A stretch of DNA of 64,000 bases, from assembly GCF_014207435.1 (NCBI RefSeq), contig NZ_JACHGH010000005.1:124001-188000 (forward strand), in the 5' to 3' direction. Below, piece by piece: positions 8,116 to 16,675 of this stretch. Source of the DNA: Salirhabdus euzebyi (GTDB lineage Bacteria; Bacillota; Bacilli; Bacillales; Alkalibacillaceae). The position numbers and the translations under genes were made by a program. The notes under the pieces are model-generated. The model was given only the letters and a program-made list of their open reading frames with translations, did not search any database and had not been told where the DNA came from. How positions within the stretch are numbered: the first letter of the stretch is position 1; each line of letters begins with the position of its first letter.

Positions 8116-10275
8116 TTAGTTCGTTGTAATCGATGGTCCTTCTGATATTTCCTCTTTCTTTCGCCAATTTGTAACTAATAAGAGGATAAACACGGAAGCA
8201 CCAATTAAATCTGTAATCAAGCCTGGATAGATTAAGAGTAAAGCAGCAGCTCCAGAAACAATTCTTAACCAACCAGGAACTTTTTGAAATAAATAACCTT
8301 CTGTCATAACGGATAACAATAGGACACCTACAATAGAGGTAATTGTTATAACAAGAATATTTAATATTGTTGCATCTATCATTAACATTTCGTGTGAAAA
8401 CACAAACATAAATGGAACTATAAACCCTGCTATCGCTAATTTCATTGCTTGGAAACCAGTTTTATTCGGATTTCCACCTGCAATTCCGGCTCCCGCAAAG
8501 GCAGCCAGTGCTACAGGAGGTGTAATATTGGCAAATATACCAAAATAGAAAACAAACATATGAGCAACAAAAATAGCTACTTCTGTTGATCCAGCAAGTT
8601 CAGTGAACAACGGAAGTTGAAGTAATATAGGTGCAGCCATTGTACTCGTAATAATATAAGTTGGAATACTAGGTAGACCCATTCCAAGAATAATAGATGT
8701 AATCATCGTTAAGAAAAGTGTGATGATTAGCTGAATGAGATCACTTTCTACTAAACCACCAATACTAACGATACTACTTGCTATTTCTAGTGCTACCCCT
8801 GTCAGAGAGGCAATCCCCACTACAATTCCAACAGCACCACAGGCAATTGCTACTGGAACTGTTGTTTTCGCACCGTCTTCTAACGCGTTTAAGCAATCCT
8901 TAATATCCATCTCTTCTGCTTCTATTTTTAATTTCTTCCTCCACAAATTAATTCCAAGTGGAATGGCAACAATTAATAGAAGCTCCCACCAGTCACTTCT
9001 TACAGCAGGCATTGCTTCTCCTGAAATAAGAGCTGTCACTTGTGGTTGAAAAATCAAAAATAGGGATAAAGCAGTCATAATTGGTAGAATACGCTTAGCA
9101 CCAGAAATCATCACTGTTGCCATAATGGACCAAAACGCTGCATAAAATGGTGTTTTTCCCGAAAACAACAAGTATAACAAAAACAACATTGGGAGCATTA
9201 AATGCCCACGTTCAACAAGCACTTGCCTTAAAGATGGCAACTCGCTTTTAGGTAATCCTTCTAATCCTCGTTTGGAAGCACGAAAATGTACTTGCAATAA
9301 AATACCAATATAAAAAAGTAAAGCAGGAATAATACCAGCTAAAATAATCTTCGTATACGGAACAGCTAGGTTTTCAGCCATAATGAAGGCCGCAGCCCCC
9401 ATAATTGGAGGTAGAATTTGTCCCCCAACACTTGCGGCTGACTCTACTGCACCAGCAAAGTCTTTTTTATAGCCAATTTTTTTCATGAGTGGAATCGTAA
9501 ATGCACCTGTTGTAACAACGTTGGCAATTGCAGAACCATTAATAGAGCCTAAGAATCCACTTGCAATAACAGCTACCTTTGCTGGGCCACCTTTCGTATG
9601 ACCAGCAACCGCTAAAGCTAAATCATTAAAAAGCTGTCCCATCCCCGAGCGACTTAAAAATGCTCCGAACAGAATGAACAGAATAATATAGCTTGCGGAA
9701 ACACCGATTGCTGTACCTAGGACTCCTTCTGTTATAAATACAAGTTGAGAAACAATTTGCTTGGATACATTCATCAAAATAGGCGATGTTAAATCTGGAT
9801 AAATCGATAGCTTGACATAAAAACCATATAATAAAAAGCCTAAGCCTAAGGTGGCTAATCCCCAGCCTGTTACCCGCCGTGTAATATCAAATAACAATAG
9901 AATGACCAGAATACCTACATAAAAATCTGTATCATTTATTTGGCCACCTGATTCTATAATTCTTTCAGCAGTAACGAGCATATAAATTCCTACAAACAAA
10001 GATAACCCTGCTGTTATATAATCATAGATTGGAATTCCCTGTTTCGAGCTTTTTCTCAAAAAGGGATAGAGTAAAAACCCTAGCGTCATTAATGTATATA
10101 AATGAATACTTCTTTGCTGTATATCAACTAACGAGCCCGCGTAGGATGTATATAAATGAAATAAAGATAACCCAATTGCTAACACGGAAATGAATAGAGA
10201 AACATACTTAGGAATTCCAAATCGCACATTGCTTTCTCTGTCATAATCAGCCTCTGCATGTTTATTTGGTTTCAT
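8116..10275 (-). CDS. TRAP transporter fused small/large permease (DctQM-type, TAXI system)
   Basis: A 719-residue, highly hydrophobic protein with well over twelve predicted membrane segments. It has the size and layout of the fused permeases (TIGR02123 type) that partner TAXI binding proteins. The N-terminal third corresponds to the small DctQ-like subunit and the rest to the DctM channel, with the glycine-rich segments SGFLGSINGSAIANV and SVGGQILPPIMGAAAF. It would drive uptake of an organic acid with a sodium or proton gradient. It is the last gene of a three-gene operon (TAXI receptor, DUF1850 protein, permease), 14 bases after the DUF1850 gene. The substrate is not evident from sequence; the adjacent DctS/DctR-like system suggests C4-dicarboxylates or related acids. 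Confidence 0.9.
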   Translation of the reverse strand: MKPNKHAEADYDRESNVRFGIPKYVSLFISVLAIGLSLFHLYTSYAGSLVDIQQRSIHLYTLMTLGFLLYPFLRKSSKQGIPIYDYITAGLSLFVGIYMLVTAERIIESGGQINDTDFYVGILVILLLFDITRRVTGWGLATLGLGFLLYGFYVKLSIYPDLTSPILMNVSKQIVSQLVFITEGVLGTAIGVSASYIILFILFGAFLSRSGMGQLFNDLALAVAGHTKGGPAKVAVIASGFLGSINGSAIANVVTTGAFTIPLMKKIGYKKDFAGAVESAASVGGQILPPIMGAAAFIMAENLAVPYTKIILAGIIPALLFYIGILLQVHFRASKRGLEGLPKSELPSLRQVLVERGHLMLPMLFLLYLLFSGKTPFYAAFWSIMATVMISGAKRILPIMTALSLFLIFQPQVTALISGEAMPAVRSDWWELLLIVAIPLGINLWRKKLKIEAEEMDIKDCLNALEDGAKTTVPVAIACGAVGIVVGIASLTGVALEIASSIVSIGGLVESDLIQLIITLFLTMITSIILGMGLPSIPTYIITSTMAAPILLQLPLFTELAGSTEVAIFVAHMFVFYFGIFANITPPVALAAFAGAGIAGGNPNKTGFQAMKLAIAGFIVPFMFVFSHEMLMIDATILNILVITITSIVGVLLLSVMTEGYLFQKVPGWLRIVSGAAALLLIYPGLITDLIGASVFILLLVTNWRKKEEISEGPSITTN

Positions 10276-10289
10276 TTGTTCACCTCTTT

Positions 10290-10778
10290 CTAGTTGTTTG
10301 TATAAGTTTTAAATGTAAAAATCATTGCCTTTATAAAAGGCAGCCTCATAGGTTGAATATGAAAGGCCGCTTCTTGTTCATCAAGTTCTACTTCCTTTTC
10401 ACCAAGGATAAAGCGGTGTTTCGTTTCCTTTCCAGTACGAACCACAAACACTTCCCCAATACTTCGATTAATATCTACCATGTATACCCAACCATCTTTA
10501 ATGTAGGAGTCTTCTCCTACATTATTTGGAACCCCTGCACCAAAGGTTTTAAATCTTGTAGACTGAATAAATATTTCATCATCATTAACGTAAAAAAATT
10601 CCTCCCACTCCTCTTTTTCAACGGAGTGAACCCATCGAATAGAAAAGGTCTCATTTTTTTGGAGAAAATCAAGAGAATATTCTTTTCCATCCACTGTCAT
10701 TGTCAGCACATTTACAGGTATGAACAGTAGGAATCCCAAACCAATTATGGTTAAAATTATTAATAATTTTGTTTTCAT
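10290..10778 (-). CDS. DUF1850 family protein of the TRAP operon
   Basis: A 162-residue protein with one N-terminal hydrophobic segment (ILTIIGLGFLLFIPVNVL) and an extracytoplasmic beta-rich remainder with W-V-H-S-V-E-K-E-x-W-x-E, typical of DUF1850. Proteins of this family commonly sit between TAXI receptors and fused TRAP permeases, as here; their role is unknown, perhaps assembly or receptor docking. The ATG has no recognisable Shine-Dalgarno sequence. The bases just upstream are the T-rich tail of a stable hairpin (10788-10813), which suggests low expression relative to the receptor. Confidence 0.8.
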   Translation of the reverse strand: MKTKLLIILTIIGLGFLLFIPVNVLTMTVDGKEYSLDFLQKNETFSIRWVHSVEKEEWEEFFYVNDDEIFIQSTRFKTFGAGVPNNVGEDSYIKDGWVYMVDINRSIGEVFVVRTGKETKHRFILGEKEVELDEQEAAFHIQPMRLPFIKAMIFTFKTYTNN

Positions 10779-10787
10779 TTTTAAAAG

Positions 10788-10813
10788 AAAGGGTACCGAG
10801 GTTGGTACCCTTT
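10788..10813 (-). terminator. Attenuator-like hairpin between TAXI receptor and DUF1850 genes
   Basis: A perfect 10-bp stem (AAAGGGTACC/GGTACCCTTT) with a 6-base loop, followed on the minus strand by CTTTT. It sits between the receptor gene and the two downstream genes and probably ends or trims most transcripts, so that receptor is made in excess over permease. Confidence 0.7.
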
Positions 10814-10822
10814 ATCCTTTTA

Positions 10823-11821
10823 TTATTCTAGTATTCCTTGTTCTTCATAAAACTTCTTAGCCCCTGGATGAAGCGGAGCTATTAAACCTTTGGCTATTTC
10901 ATCCCTTGCTAGCTGTGTTAGAGCTGATACTGCTACAGCATCAGTTCCTAAATAATCGTAATAACGTTTCGTTAAGTCATATACTAGATCTTCACTTAAA
11001 TCAGCAGAAACAATGATCATGTTTTGAATACCAACTGTTTGTACTTCTTGTTCTAAATTGTATTTAGCTTCATCACCAGCTGGAATCGTAAATGGCTTAT
11101 AGAATGGATACATCTCCATTAACTTATCCGCAACATCCCCTTTGATTTCTACAAAAACAACATCATTTTGTTGCATCAAGTCTGTTATGTTGCTATTTGG
11201 GACACCTGATGTAAAGAAGGCTGCATCTAAGTTACCATTTTTCATTTCTTGCACACTATCAGCATAACCAGTATGTGTTACTTTTTCTAAATCGTCATAA
11301 GTAAGTCCAACAGATTCAAGTACTTTCTTCGCACTTTGCTCAACACCAGACCCTACTTTACCTACTCCAACCTTTTTACCTGCTAAATCTTCTACCGAAG
11401 TTATGCCACTACTTTCAAGCGCAACTACCTGTACGACGTTTTGATACATTCCTGCTAATGCTTGAACGTCAACTTTCCCATCCTCAAATTGTCCTGTTGC
11501 ATTTACTGCATCATAAGCTACATCACTCATAACAATTGCTAATTGATTCAGACCATCTTCTATGTTTTGAATGTTCGCAACCGAAGCACCTGTTGATTCA
11601 ACAGTGACATTTCCAACACTTTCACTTTCTTCAAAAATCGGCTTAAGTGCACCACCGATTGGATAGTAAGTACCAGAAGTACCACCCGTTCCAAATACTA
11701 GTGATGTAGAATCTCCTTCACCTGAACCCCCAGAACCTTCTCCTCCTGCTTCATTACCTCCACAAGCAGCTAAAATCATCATGAAAGCTAGCATCAAAAC
11801 AAACCATAAACGTTTCGTCAT
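10823..11821 (-). CDS. TAXI family TRAP transporter solute-binding lipoprotein
   Basis: A 332-residue lipoprotein. The signal peptide ends in the lipobox L-A-A-C (Cys 20), followed by a flexible Gly/Ser/Glu linker. The mature part has TAXI-family features: the FGTGGTSGTYYPIGG opening (the TAXI signature region), then V-G-K-V-G-S-G-V-E and G-N-L-D-A-A-F-F. It would capture substrate outside the membrane and deliver it to the fused permease. It is the first gene of the operon. AGGGGG lies about eight bases before the ATG, and a cre box and a run of 9-bp repeats lie upstream (11868-11932), which implies regulation by carbon source and by the neighbouring response regulator. Confidence 0.9.
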   Translation of the reverse strand: MTKRLWFVLMLAFMMILAACGGNEAGGEGSGGSGEGDSTSLVFGTGGTSGTYYPIGGALKPIFEESESVGNVTVESTGASVANIQNIEDGLNQLAIVMSDVAYDAVNATGQFEDGKVDVQALAGMYQNVVQVVALESSGITSVEDLAGKKVGVGKVGSGVEQSAKKVLESVGLTYDDLEKVTHTGYADSVQEMKNGNLDAAFFTSGVPNSNITDLMQQNDVVFVEIKGDVADKLMEMYPFYKPFTIPAGDEAKYNLEQEVQTVGIQNMIIVSADLSEDLVYDLTKRYYDYLGTDAVAVSALTQLARDEIAKGLIAPLHPGAKKFYEEQGILE

Positions 11822-11867
11822 ATATATCCCCCTATTATTATAGTTTAAATATTCTTACTATTGATGA

Positions 11868-11881
11868 TGTTAACGCTTTCA
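11868..11881. promoter_or_regulatory. CcpA cre box upstream of TRAP operon
   Basis: TGTTAACGCTTTCA matches the degenerate cre consensus TGWNANCGNTNWCA at every specified position. It lies 47 bases upstream of the TAXI receptor start, in the promoter region. Catabolite repression by CcpA with phosphorylated HPr is the expected effect. Confidence 0.75.
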
Positions 11882-11896
11882 GACAATTTTGAAAAC

Positions 11897-11932
11897 ATTT
11901 TGAACATATTGGACATTTTGGTCTTTTTGGTC
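11897..11932. repeat. Four tandem 9-bp direct repeats, likely operator
   Basis: Four contiguous 9-mers, ATTTTGAAC, ATATTGGAC, ATTTTGGTC and TTTTTGGTC, fit WTWTTGRWC. A related 11-mer (ATTTTGAAAAC) abuts them at 11886-11896. They lie upstream of the cre box, in an activator position for the TRAP operon, which starts leftwards at 11821. The adjacent DctR-like response regulator is the obvious candidate ligand; that link is inference. Confidence 0.6.
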
Positions 11933-12058
11933 AAGTAAGATCGAAAGCATAAATAGTAGATATCATATTGGAAGAGGGTGCATCATTCAATACACGTAAA
12001 TGAACAAATTTTCAATACCATAGTCTTATCTAAACAAAAAACATATGAGATTAAAAGA

Positions 12059-12084
12059 GACCCAAATCATAAGAGAAGTGGGTC
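12059..12084 (-). terminator. Putative terminator after the response regulator gene
   Basis: On the minus strand GACCCA pairs with TGGGTC across a 14-base loop, followed by TCTTTT. The stem is short, so efficiency is uncertain. It lies 16 bases past the response regulator stop codon. Confidence 0.5.
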
Positions 12085-12099
12085 GTTACATTATATTTG

Positions 12100-12807
12100 T
12101 TAGGAAGATTTGTCGGAAATGATATATCTATTTATTGGTCTACCTACTCCGCCATATTGAATATCCATATCAACTTTTCCTGTTTTTTGCAAAAAATCTA
12201 AGTATCTTCTTGCTGTTACACGTGCAATTCCTATTCCTCCTGCTGTTTCTTCTGCAGATACAGAGCCTTCCTGCTGAATTAAAAATAGGACGATCTGTTT
12301 CAAAGTTTGTTCATTTAACCCTTTCGGAAGGGCATTTATTTCCTGTTGATTGTCTATCTTGATATTGGATGATAAGGATGGGATAAGGGCATCGATGTGC
12401 TGTTGTTCTAACTCACCTTCACCTTTAAAATTATTTCGATAGGTATAATAATGCTGGAGTGCCTGTTGCAGTCTTTCAAATTGAAATGGTTTAACGATGT
12501 AGTCAAGAGCCCCATTTTGGAGCATCGTTTTAATTGTAGCTTTATCATTGGCAGCCGTTATGACAATGATATCTACATCTAATTGCTCCGCTCGCACAGC
12601 TTTTAATGTATCAATACCATCTTGCTCTGGCATAAAGATATCGAGAATGATTAAATCCGGTTTTTGCTCTTTCGCTTTTTGTAAGCCTTCCATTCCGTTT
12701 TTCGCTGTGTCTATAATTTGAAAACCTTCTACTCGCTCGATAAATTGACGATTTACTTCTAATACCATAGGATCGTCTTCGATTAAAAGCACTTTAATCT
12801 TATGCAT
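12100..12807 (-). CDS. DctR/CitT-family response regulator
   Basis: A 235-residue cytoplasmic regulator. The receiver domain covers residues 1-120, with the acidic pair E-D-D, the phosphoacceptor aspartate at residue 56 (DLIILDIF) and the conserved Lys in DYIVKPF. The C-terminal region (about 165-230) is the CitT/DcuR/DctR-type helix-turn-helix. I chose the ATG at 12807 because GGGAG lies seven bases upstream; a second ATG at 12813 is too close to that site. The gene overlaps the end of the kinase gene, so the pair is co-translated. Members of this family activate transporter genes for citrate, malate, fumarate or succinate, so the TRAP operon next door is the likely target (inference). Confidence 0.88.
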   Translation of the reverse strand: MHKIKVLLIEDDPMVLEVNRQFIERVEGFQIIDTAKNGMEGLQKAKEQKPDLIILDIFMPEQDGIDTLKAVRAEQLDVDIIVITAANDKATIKTMLQNGALDYIVKPFQFERLQQALQHYYTYRNNFKGEGELEQQHIDALIPSLSSNIKIDNQQEINALPKGLNEQTLKQIVLFLIQQEGSVSAEETAGGIGIARVTARRYLDFLQKTGKVDMDIQYGGVGRPINRYIISDKSS

Positions 12808-14410
12808 CCCCATACTCCCTCATTTCATGAGTCATTGGAAAGGTTATGATAAAGCTTGTCCCTTCTCCATAATAGGAGATAACTTCTACTTCTCCCATGC
12901 CTTTTTCGATTACTTTATTTACTAGATAAAGACCAATACCAGATCCTTTTTCTCCCTTTGTTGTAAATCCTTTTTCAAATATTCTTTTTTTCTCATCCTC
13001 TTTTAATCCAATACCGTTGTCCTCTACTATAACCTTGCAGTAGGTATTATTTTGTTCGATTAAAATATCGATCCATTTTTCCTCACGTTCGACTTGATCA
13101 AAGGAATCAAACGCATTTTCTATTAAGTTTCCTAATAGTAAAACAAAGTCATGCTGATCCAACAGCATTGGGTATTGCTTGAGCTGGCTATATTCGTCTA
13201 TACTTACCTCTATTCCAAGCTCTCTTCCACGGCTAATCTTACTTATTAATAAGCCTGCAATACTATAATCTCTCATTCCTTTACCTAAAAATTTCAATAA
13301 CTCCTCTTGTCTCTCAGTAGTTTCAAACACAAAATTTAGCGCTTTTTTATTCTGATTTAATTGTATTAAACCTGCTATTGTATGAAGTTTATTCATATGC
13401 TCGTGATTTTGGACACGTAAAGCGTCAACAAACGCTTTAACGCCTGTTAGTTCTTCAGCCATTTGGGTAACTTCTGTTCGATCTTGAAAAACTACTACTG
13501 CCCCAATTACCTCTTGGTCCACTAAAATAGGCACTCGGCTACTCATGATGAGCTTATCACCTATTCTTATTTCTTCATTATAAACCTCTCTTCCTTTTTC
13601 AATCACAAAAGAGAGCTCTATTTCCTTCACTATTGTATTTGCATCTATTCCAATTATATTTCCTTCTACTCCTAATATCTTCTTTGCTTTCTCATTAAAA
13701 ATAATGATTTTATTATCCCGATCAACTGCAATGATTCCTTCATTCATGGCTTGGAAAATAGCCGTTCGTTCCACTAATAATTGAACAATTTCATGCGGCT
13801 CAAGCTGATACGTCTGTTCTTTTATATGATGAGCCAATAACCAAGAACCTATTATGCCAAATACTATTGTTAGAAATAATATAAGGAATATTTCTTCTTT
13901 TGTATCTAAAAGGATGTCGGTGGGTGAGGGTAGCACATTTCCAACAATGACTACTCCAATTTGCTCGTGTTTTTCATCCATAATTGGAACAAATGCTCTT
14001 ACAACCTTTCCAAGTTCACCTTTAGCTGTTGTCACATAGCTATGCTCAGCAAATGCAGGACCTTCATCTCTACCGGAAGAAATCGTTCCAAGCATTTTGT
14101 CATTTGGATGGGAAAAGCGGATTCGATTCATGTTTAACACGACGATATAATTTGCGTTATTAACCGTCCTGATCCTTTCCACTATAGGATTAATCGTATT
14201 CCATCCTTCTGATAGACTAATATTTTGTATAATGCCCGGAAGATTTGCGACCGTTCGACCAGTAATCATCGCATGATCACTCAGCTCTTCCTTTTTGGAT
14301 TCAATCGTGTTTCCAATATAAATTATCATAATAACTAATATAGAAAATAACACAACTCCAGATGATAGAATGGTAATCTTCCATCGAATAGGCATACGCT
14401 TTAGCGACAT
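12800..14410 (-). CDS. DctS/CitA-family sensor histidine kinase
   Basis: A 536-residue membrane kinase. TM1 (about 12-33) and TM2 (about 173-193) flank an extracytoplasmic PDC-type sensor domain, followed by a cytoplasmic PAS domain (about 215-310). The dimerisation helix has the DcuS/CitA-type H-box R-V-Q-N-H-E-H-M-N-K-L-H, with H336 the likely phosphorylation site. The ATPase domain has N-box L-L-G-N-L-I-E-N-A, D-N-G-I-G-L and G-S-G-I-G-L. The family senses di- and tricarboxylates. It overlaps the response regulator gene and is divergent from the DctB-like gene at 14509. In B. subtilis the dctB-dctS-dctR genes are also adjacent and a DctB-like protein assists the kinase in sensing; the same partnership is inferred here. 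Confidence 0.9.
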   Translation of the reverse strand: MSLKRMPIRWKITILSSGVVLFSILVIMIIYIGNTIESKKEELSDHAMITGRTVANLPGIIQNISLSEGWNTINPIVERIRTVNNANYIVVLNMNRIRFSHPNDKMLGTISSGRDEGPAFAEHSYVTTAKGELGKVVRAFVPIMDEKHEQIGVVIVGNVLPSPTDILLDTKEEIFLILFLTIVFGIIGSWLLAHHIKEQTYQLEPHEIVQLLVERTAIFQAMNEGIIAVDRDNKIIIFNEKAKKILGVEGNIIGIDANTIVKEIELSFVIEKGREVYNEEIRIGDKLIMSSRVPILVDQEVIGAVVVFQDRTEVTQMAEELTGVKAFVDALRVQNHEHMNKLHTIAGLIQLNQNKKALNFVFETTERQEELLKFLGKGMRDYSIAGLLISKISRGRELGIEVSIDEYSQLKQYPMLLDQHDFVLLLGNLIENAFDSFDQVEREEKWIDILIEQNNTYCKVIVEDNGIGLKEDEKKRIFEKGFTTKGEKGSGIGLYLVNKVIEKGMGEVEVISYYGEGTSFIITFPMTHEMREYGDA

Positions 14411-14508
14411 GCAAATCGTCCTTCCCGTTCCAGTTAAGCCTATTGTACCATTAGTTAATCTTCTATGTTACACTATTGAAAACGTTCCTGTTACTGGAGG
14501 GGAAATCC

Positions 14509-15600
14509 TTGAAAACTGTTACGACTATAACTCTATTTATCTTAACAGGTATCGTTACAGCAATTTTTTTTGGATTTGATATAAGTGAAATGGTTAGATC
14601 CTATGAATATGATGATGAACAAGAGGGCATTAAAGATGAAATCGTCATTAAATTTAGTCACGTCGTTGCAGAGAACACTCCAAAAGGAATGGCAGCACAT
14701 CGCTTTGCTAGAATGGTGGAGGAGCGGACAGACGGAAAAGTAAAAGTAGAAATTCATTCTAATGGAGTCCTATATAATGATAATGATGAGTGGGAAGCAA
14801 TTAATAAAGGAAATGTACAAATGATTGCACCTGCTACTTCAAAGCTTTCTGCCTATTATCCGAAATGGCAGGTACTTGATCTTCCTTTCGCCTTCCCCTC
14901 CTATCAGGCAGTCCAGGATGCTTACGAGGGTCCAATTGGTCATTCTCTATTGAAGGAACTAAAAGGCTCCAATGTGACTGGATTAGCATTTTGGTACAAC
15001 GGATATAAACAAATAACAAATAATGCTCATCCTATCAAATATCCTTCTGACTTTAGTCGATTACATTTTAGAATTATGCCAAGCCCAGTTATTGATGCAC
15101 AGTTTGAGGCGTTTGAAGCAAGTACTAGTACCCTACCATTTAATAAAACATATAAGAATCTTGAAGTTAATTTTATAAACGGACAAGAAAATACATTATC
15201 AAACATATATACGAAAAAGTTTTATCAAAAACAAAAATACTTAACAATGAGTAATCATGGTTATCTTGGATATGTGGTGCTTATTAATACAGAGTTTTGG
15301 GAAGGACTACAACCTGAAATTCAGGAAGTCATTAAGAAATCATTACAAGAAACGACAGAATGGGTAAGTCGTCATTCTATTGAAATGAATGACCAACATA
15401 GTAGAAATCTAAAACAGCTAAAAAGTATAGAAATTCATACGCTAAATCAAGAGCAAAAAAGACTATGGCGTGAGGCAATAAAACCTGTATATGAGGATGC
15501 TGCACCTGTAGTTGGGTATGAATTAATGAAGGAACTTTATAAAATACAACTTAAATACGGAGAACCAATAATGAAGGGGCTGTCGGAAAAGTCTAGTTAA
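14509..15600 (+). CDS. DctP/DctB-like TRAP-family solute-binding protein, probable co-sensor
   Basis: A 363-residue DctP-family binding protein. The TTG at 14509 is chosen because GGAGGGG (14496-14502) sits directly upstream; an earlier TTG at 14476 has no such site. The N-terminal hydrophobic segment (about 4-22) is a signal anchor without a lipobox. The mature part has the family opening K-F-S-H-V-V-A-E-N-T-P-K-G and the substrate arginine region L-H-F-R-I-M. It is transcribed away from the kinase gene and has no matching DctQ/DctM genes, because the only permease here is of the TAXI class. As in B. subtilis DctB, it probably presents carboxylate to the kinase rather than to a transporter. 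That role is inference. Confidence 0.8.
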   Translation: MKTVTTITLFILTGIVTAIFFGFDISEMVRSYEYDDEQEGIKDEIVIKFSHVVAENTPKGMAAHRFARMVEERTDGKVKVEIHSNGVLYNDNDEWEAINKGNVQMIAPATSKLSAYYPKWQVLDLPFAFPSYQAVQDAYEGPIGHSLLKELKGSNVTGLAFWYNGYKQITNNAHPIKYPSDFSRLHFRIMPSPVIDAQFEAFEASTSTLPFNKTYKNLEVNFINGQENTLSNIYTKKFYQKQKYLTMSNHGYLGYVVLINTEFWEGLQPEIQEVIKKSLQETTEWVSRHSIEMNDQHSRNLKQLKSIEIHTLNQEQKRLWREAIKPVYEDAAPVVGYELMKELYKIQLKYGEPIMKGLSEKSS

Positions 15601-15622
15601 CTTTTTCGACACCCCCTATTTT
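15576..15622 (+). terminator. Intrinsic terminator overlapping the dctB-like stop codon
   Basis: The sequence 15576-15591 (GGGGCTGTCGGAAAAG) pairs with 15601-15615 (CTTTTTCGACACCCC) with a few mismatches, followed by CCTATTTTT. The left arm lies inside the last codons of the gene. It may also serve the convergent peptide transporter operon. Confidence 0.75.
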
Positions 15623-15665
15623 TGTATACAGGAATGAACTTGTTCCTTTAAATCTTATTTTAATG

Positions 15666-15682
15666 AAACTGCGACATAACTT
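15666..15682. repeat. Solitary copy of the inverted-repeat element end
   Basis: AAACTGCGACATAACTT differs by one or two bases from the 17-bp ends of the 491-bp element at 36703-37193. The similarity stops after this segment, so it may be a remnant end. Confidence 0.45.
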
Positions 15683-15730
15683 AGGCCTCATACAATATGC
15701 GACTATCTCGACGCTTCTATAGAGTACTAT

Positions 15731-16666
15731 CTAATTTTTCATCTTTGGATCAAGTGCATCCCTTAACCCATCCCCAATTAAGTTAAAGCCAAGAACCACT
15801 AACATAATAGCAACTCCTGGTACAATTAGTGTCCAAGGGGCTAATTGGATGAAATCTCTTGCATCTGCTAGCATTTTCCCCCACTCCGGATCAGGTGGTT
15901 GAGCCCCTAATCCTAAAAAGCCTAATGCAGCTGCTTCCAAAATAGCCGTACCAAAACCTAATGTTGCTTGAACAATAATCGGGGCTGTACTGTTCGGTAA
16001 AATGTGATGTAATATGATTCGTCCATTTTTCATTCCTTGTGCTTTGGCGGCCATTATATACTCTTCTTCCCGTAAGCTAATTACTTTCGAACGTACGAGA
16101 CGCCCAAATATTGGTATATTAATAATCGCAATTGCTATTAATGCATTTTCCAAAGAAGCCCCTAAAATAGCAACGACTGCGATAGCTAGTAATATACTCG
16201 GAAAAGCTAATAATATATCAAAAATACGGGAAATGAGCATATCAATCCAACGACCAAAATAACCTGCAACAATCCCTAAAATCGACCCTACGACTAATGC
16301 GCCTGTTACCGCAAAAAATCCTACTTGTAGTGATATCCTGGCTCCATAAGCAATTCTAGTGAAAATATCTCTTCCTAAGTGATCCGTTCCTAACCAATGT
16401 TCTGCAGAAGGTGGTTGTAATCGATTAATAATATCTTGTTCATCAAAAGCAAAAGGAGTTAGCAAAGGAGCAACTAGGCCAAGCAAAATAAAAAACACAA
16501 TTATGACAAACCCAGCAAGTGCAAAATGATTTTTTCGTAGTTGCCTCATTGCATCTCTCCAAGGTGAGATCGCCTTTACTTCTTCCGAATTAGGTTTAGG
16601 GCTGTTCGGGGAAGGGTTTGTTAATTTCTTATTTGAAAATTGCTTTTTGTTTTCTACATTCACCAC
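15731..16666 (-). CDS. Peptide ABC transporter permease (DppC/OppC family)
   Basis: A 311-residue inner-membrane permease with six predicted membrane segments after a polar N-terminal extension of about 45 residues. The EAA-like loop I-L-E-A-A-A-L-G-F-L-G-L-G and the preceding A-K-A-Q-G-M motif, which contact the ATPases, are clear. It starts with GTG at 16666 behind GGGGGGA, only nine bases after the DppB-like gene. It is the last gene of the D-F-A-B-C peptide transporter operon. Whether di- or oligopeptides are carried cannot be told from the permease. Confidence 0.9.
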   Translation of the reverse strand: MVNVENKKQFSNKKLTNPSPNSPKPNSEEVKAISPWRDAMRQLRKNHFALAGFVIIVFFILLGLVAPLLTPFAFDEQDIINRLQPPSAEHWLGTDHLGRDIFTRIAYGARISLQVGFFAVTGALVVGSILGIVAGYFGRWIDMLISRIFDILLAFPSILLAIAVVAILGASLENALIAIAIINIPIFGRLVRSKVISLREEEYIMAAKAQGMKNGRIILHHILPNSTAPIIVQATLGFGTAILEAAALGFLGLGAQPPDPEWGKMLADARDFIQLAPWTLIVPGVAIMLVVLGFNLIGDGLRDALDPKMKN

Positions 16667-16675
16667 TCATCCCCC

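Noticed and set aside
10266-10730. 154-codon plus-strand frame opposite the DUF1850 gene.
   Set aside because: It is antisense to a well-supported gene, lacks a ribosome binding site and has an unlikely composition.
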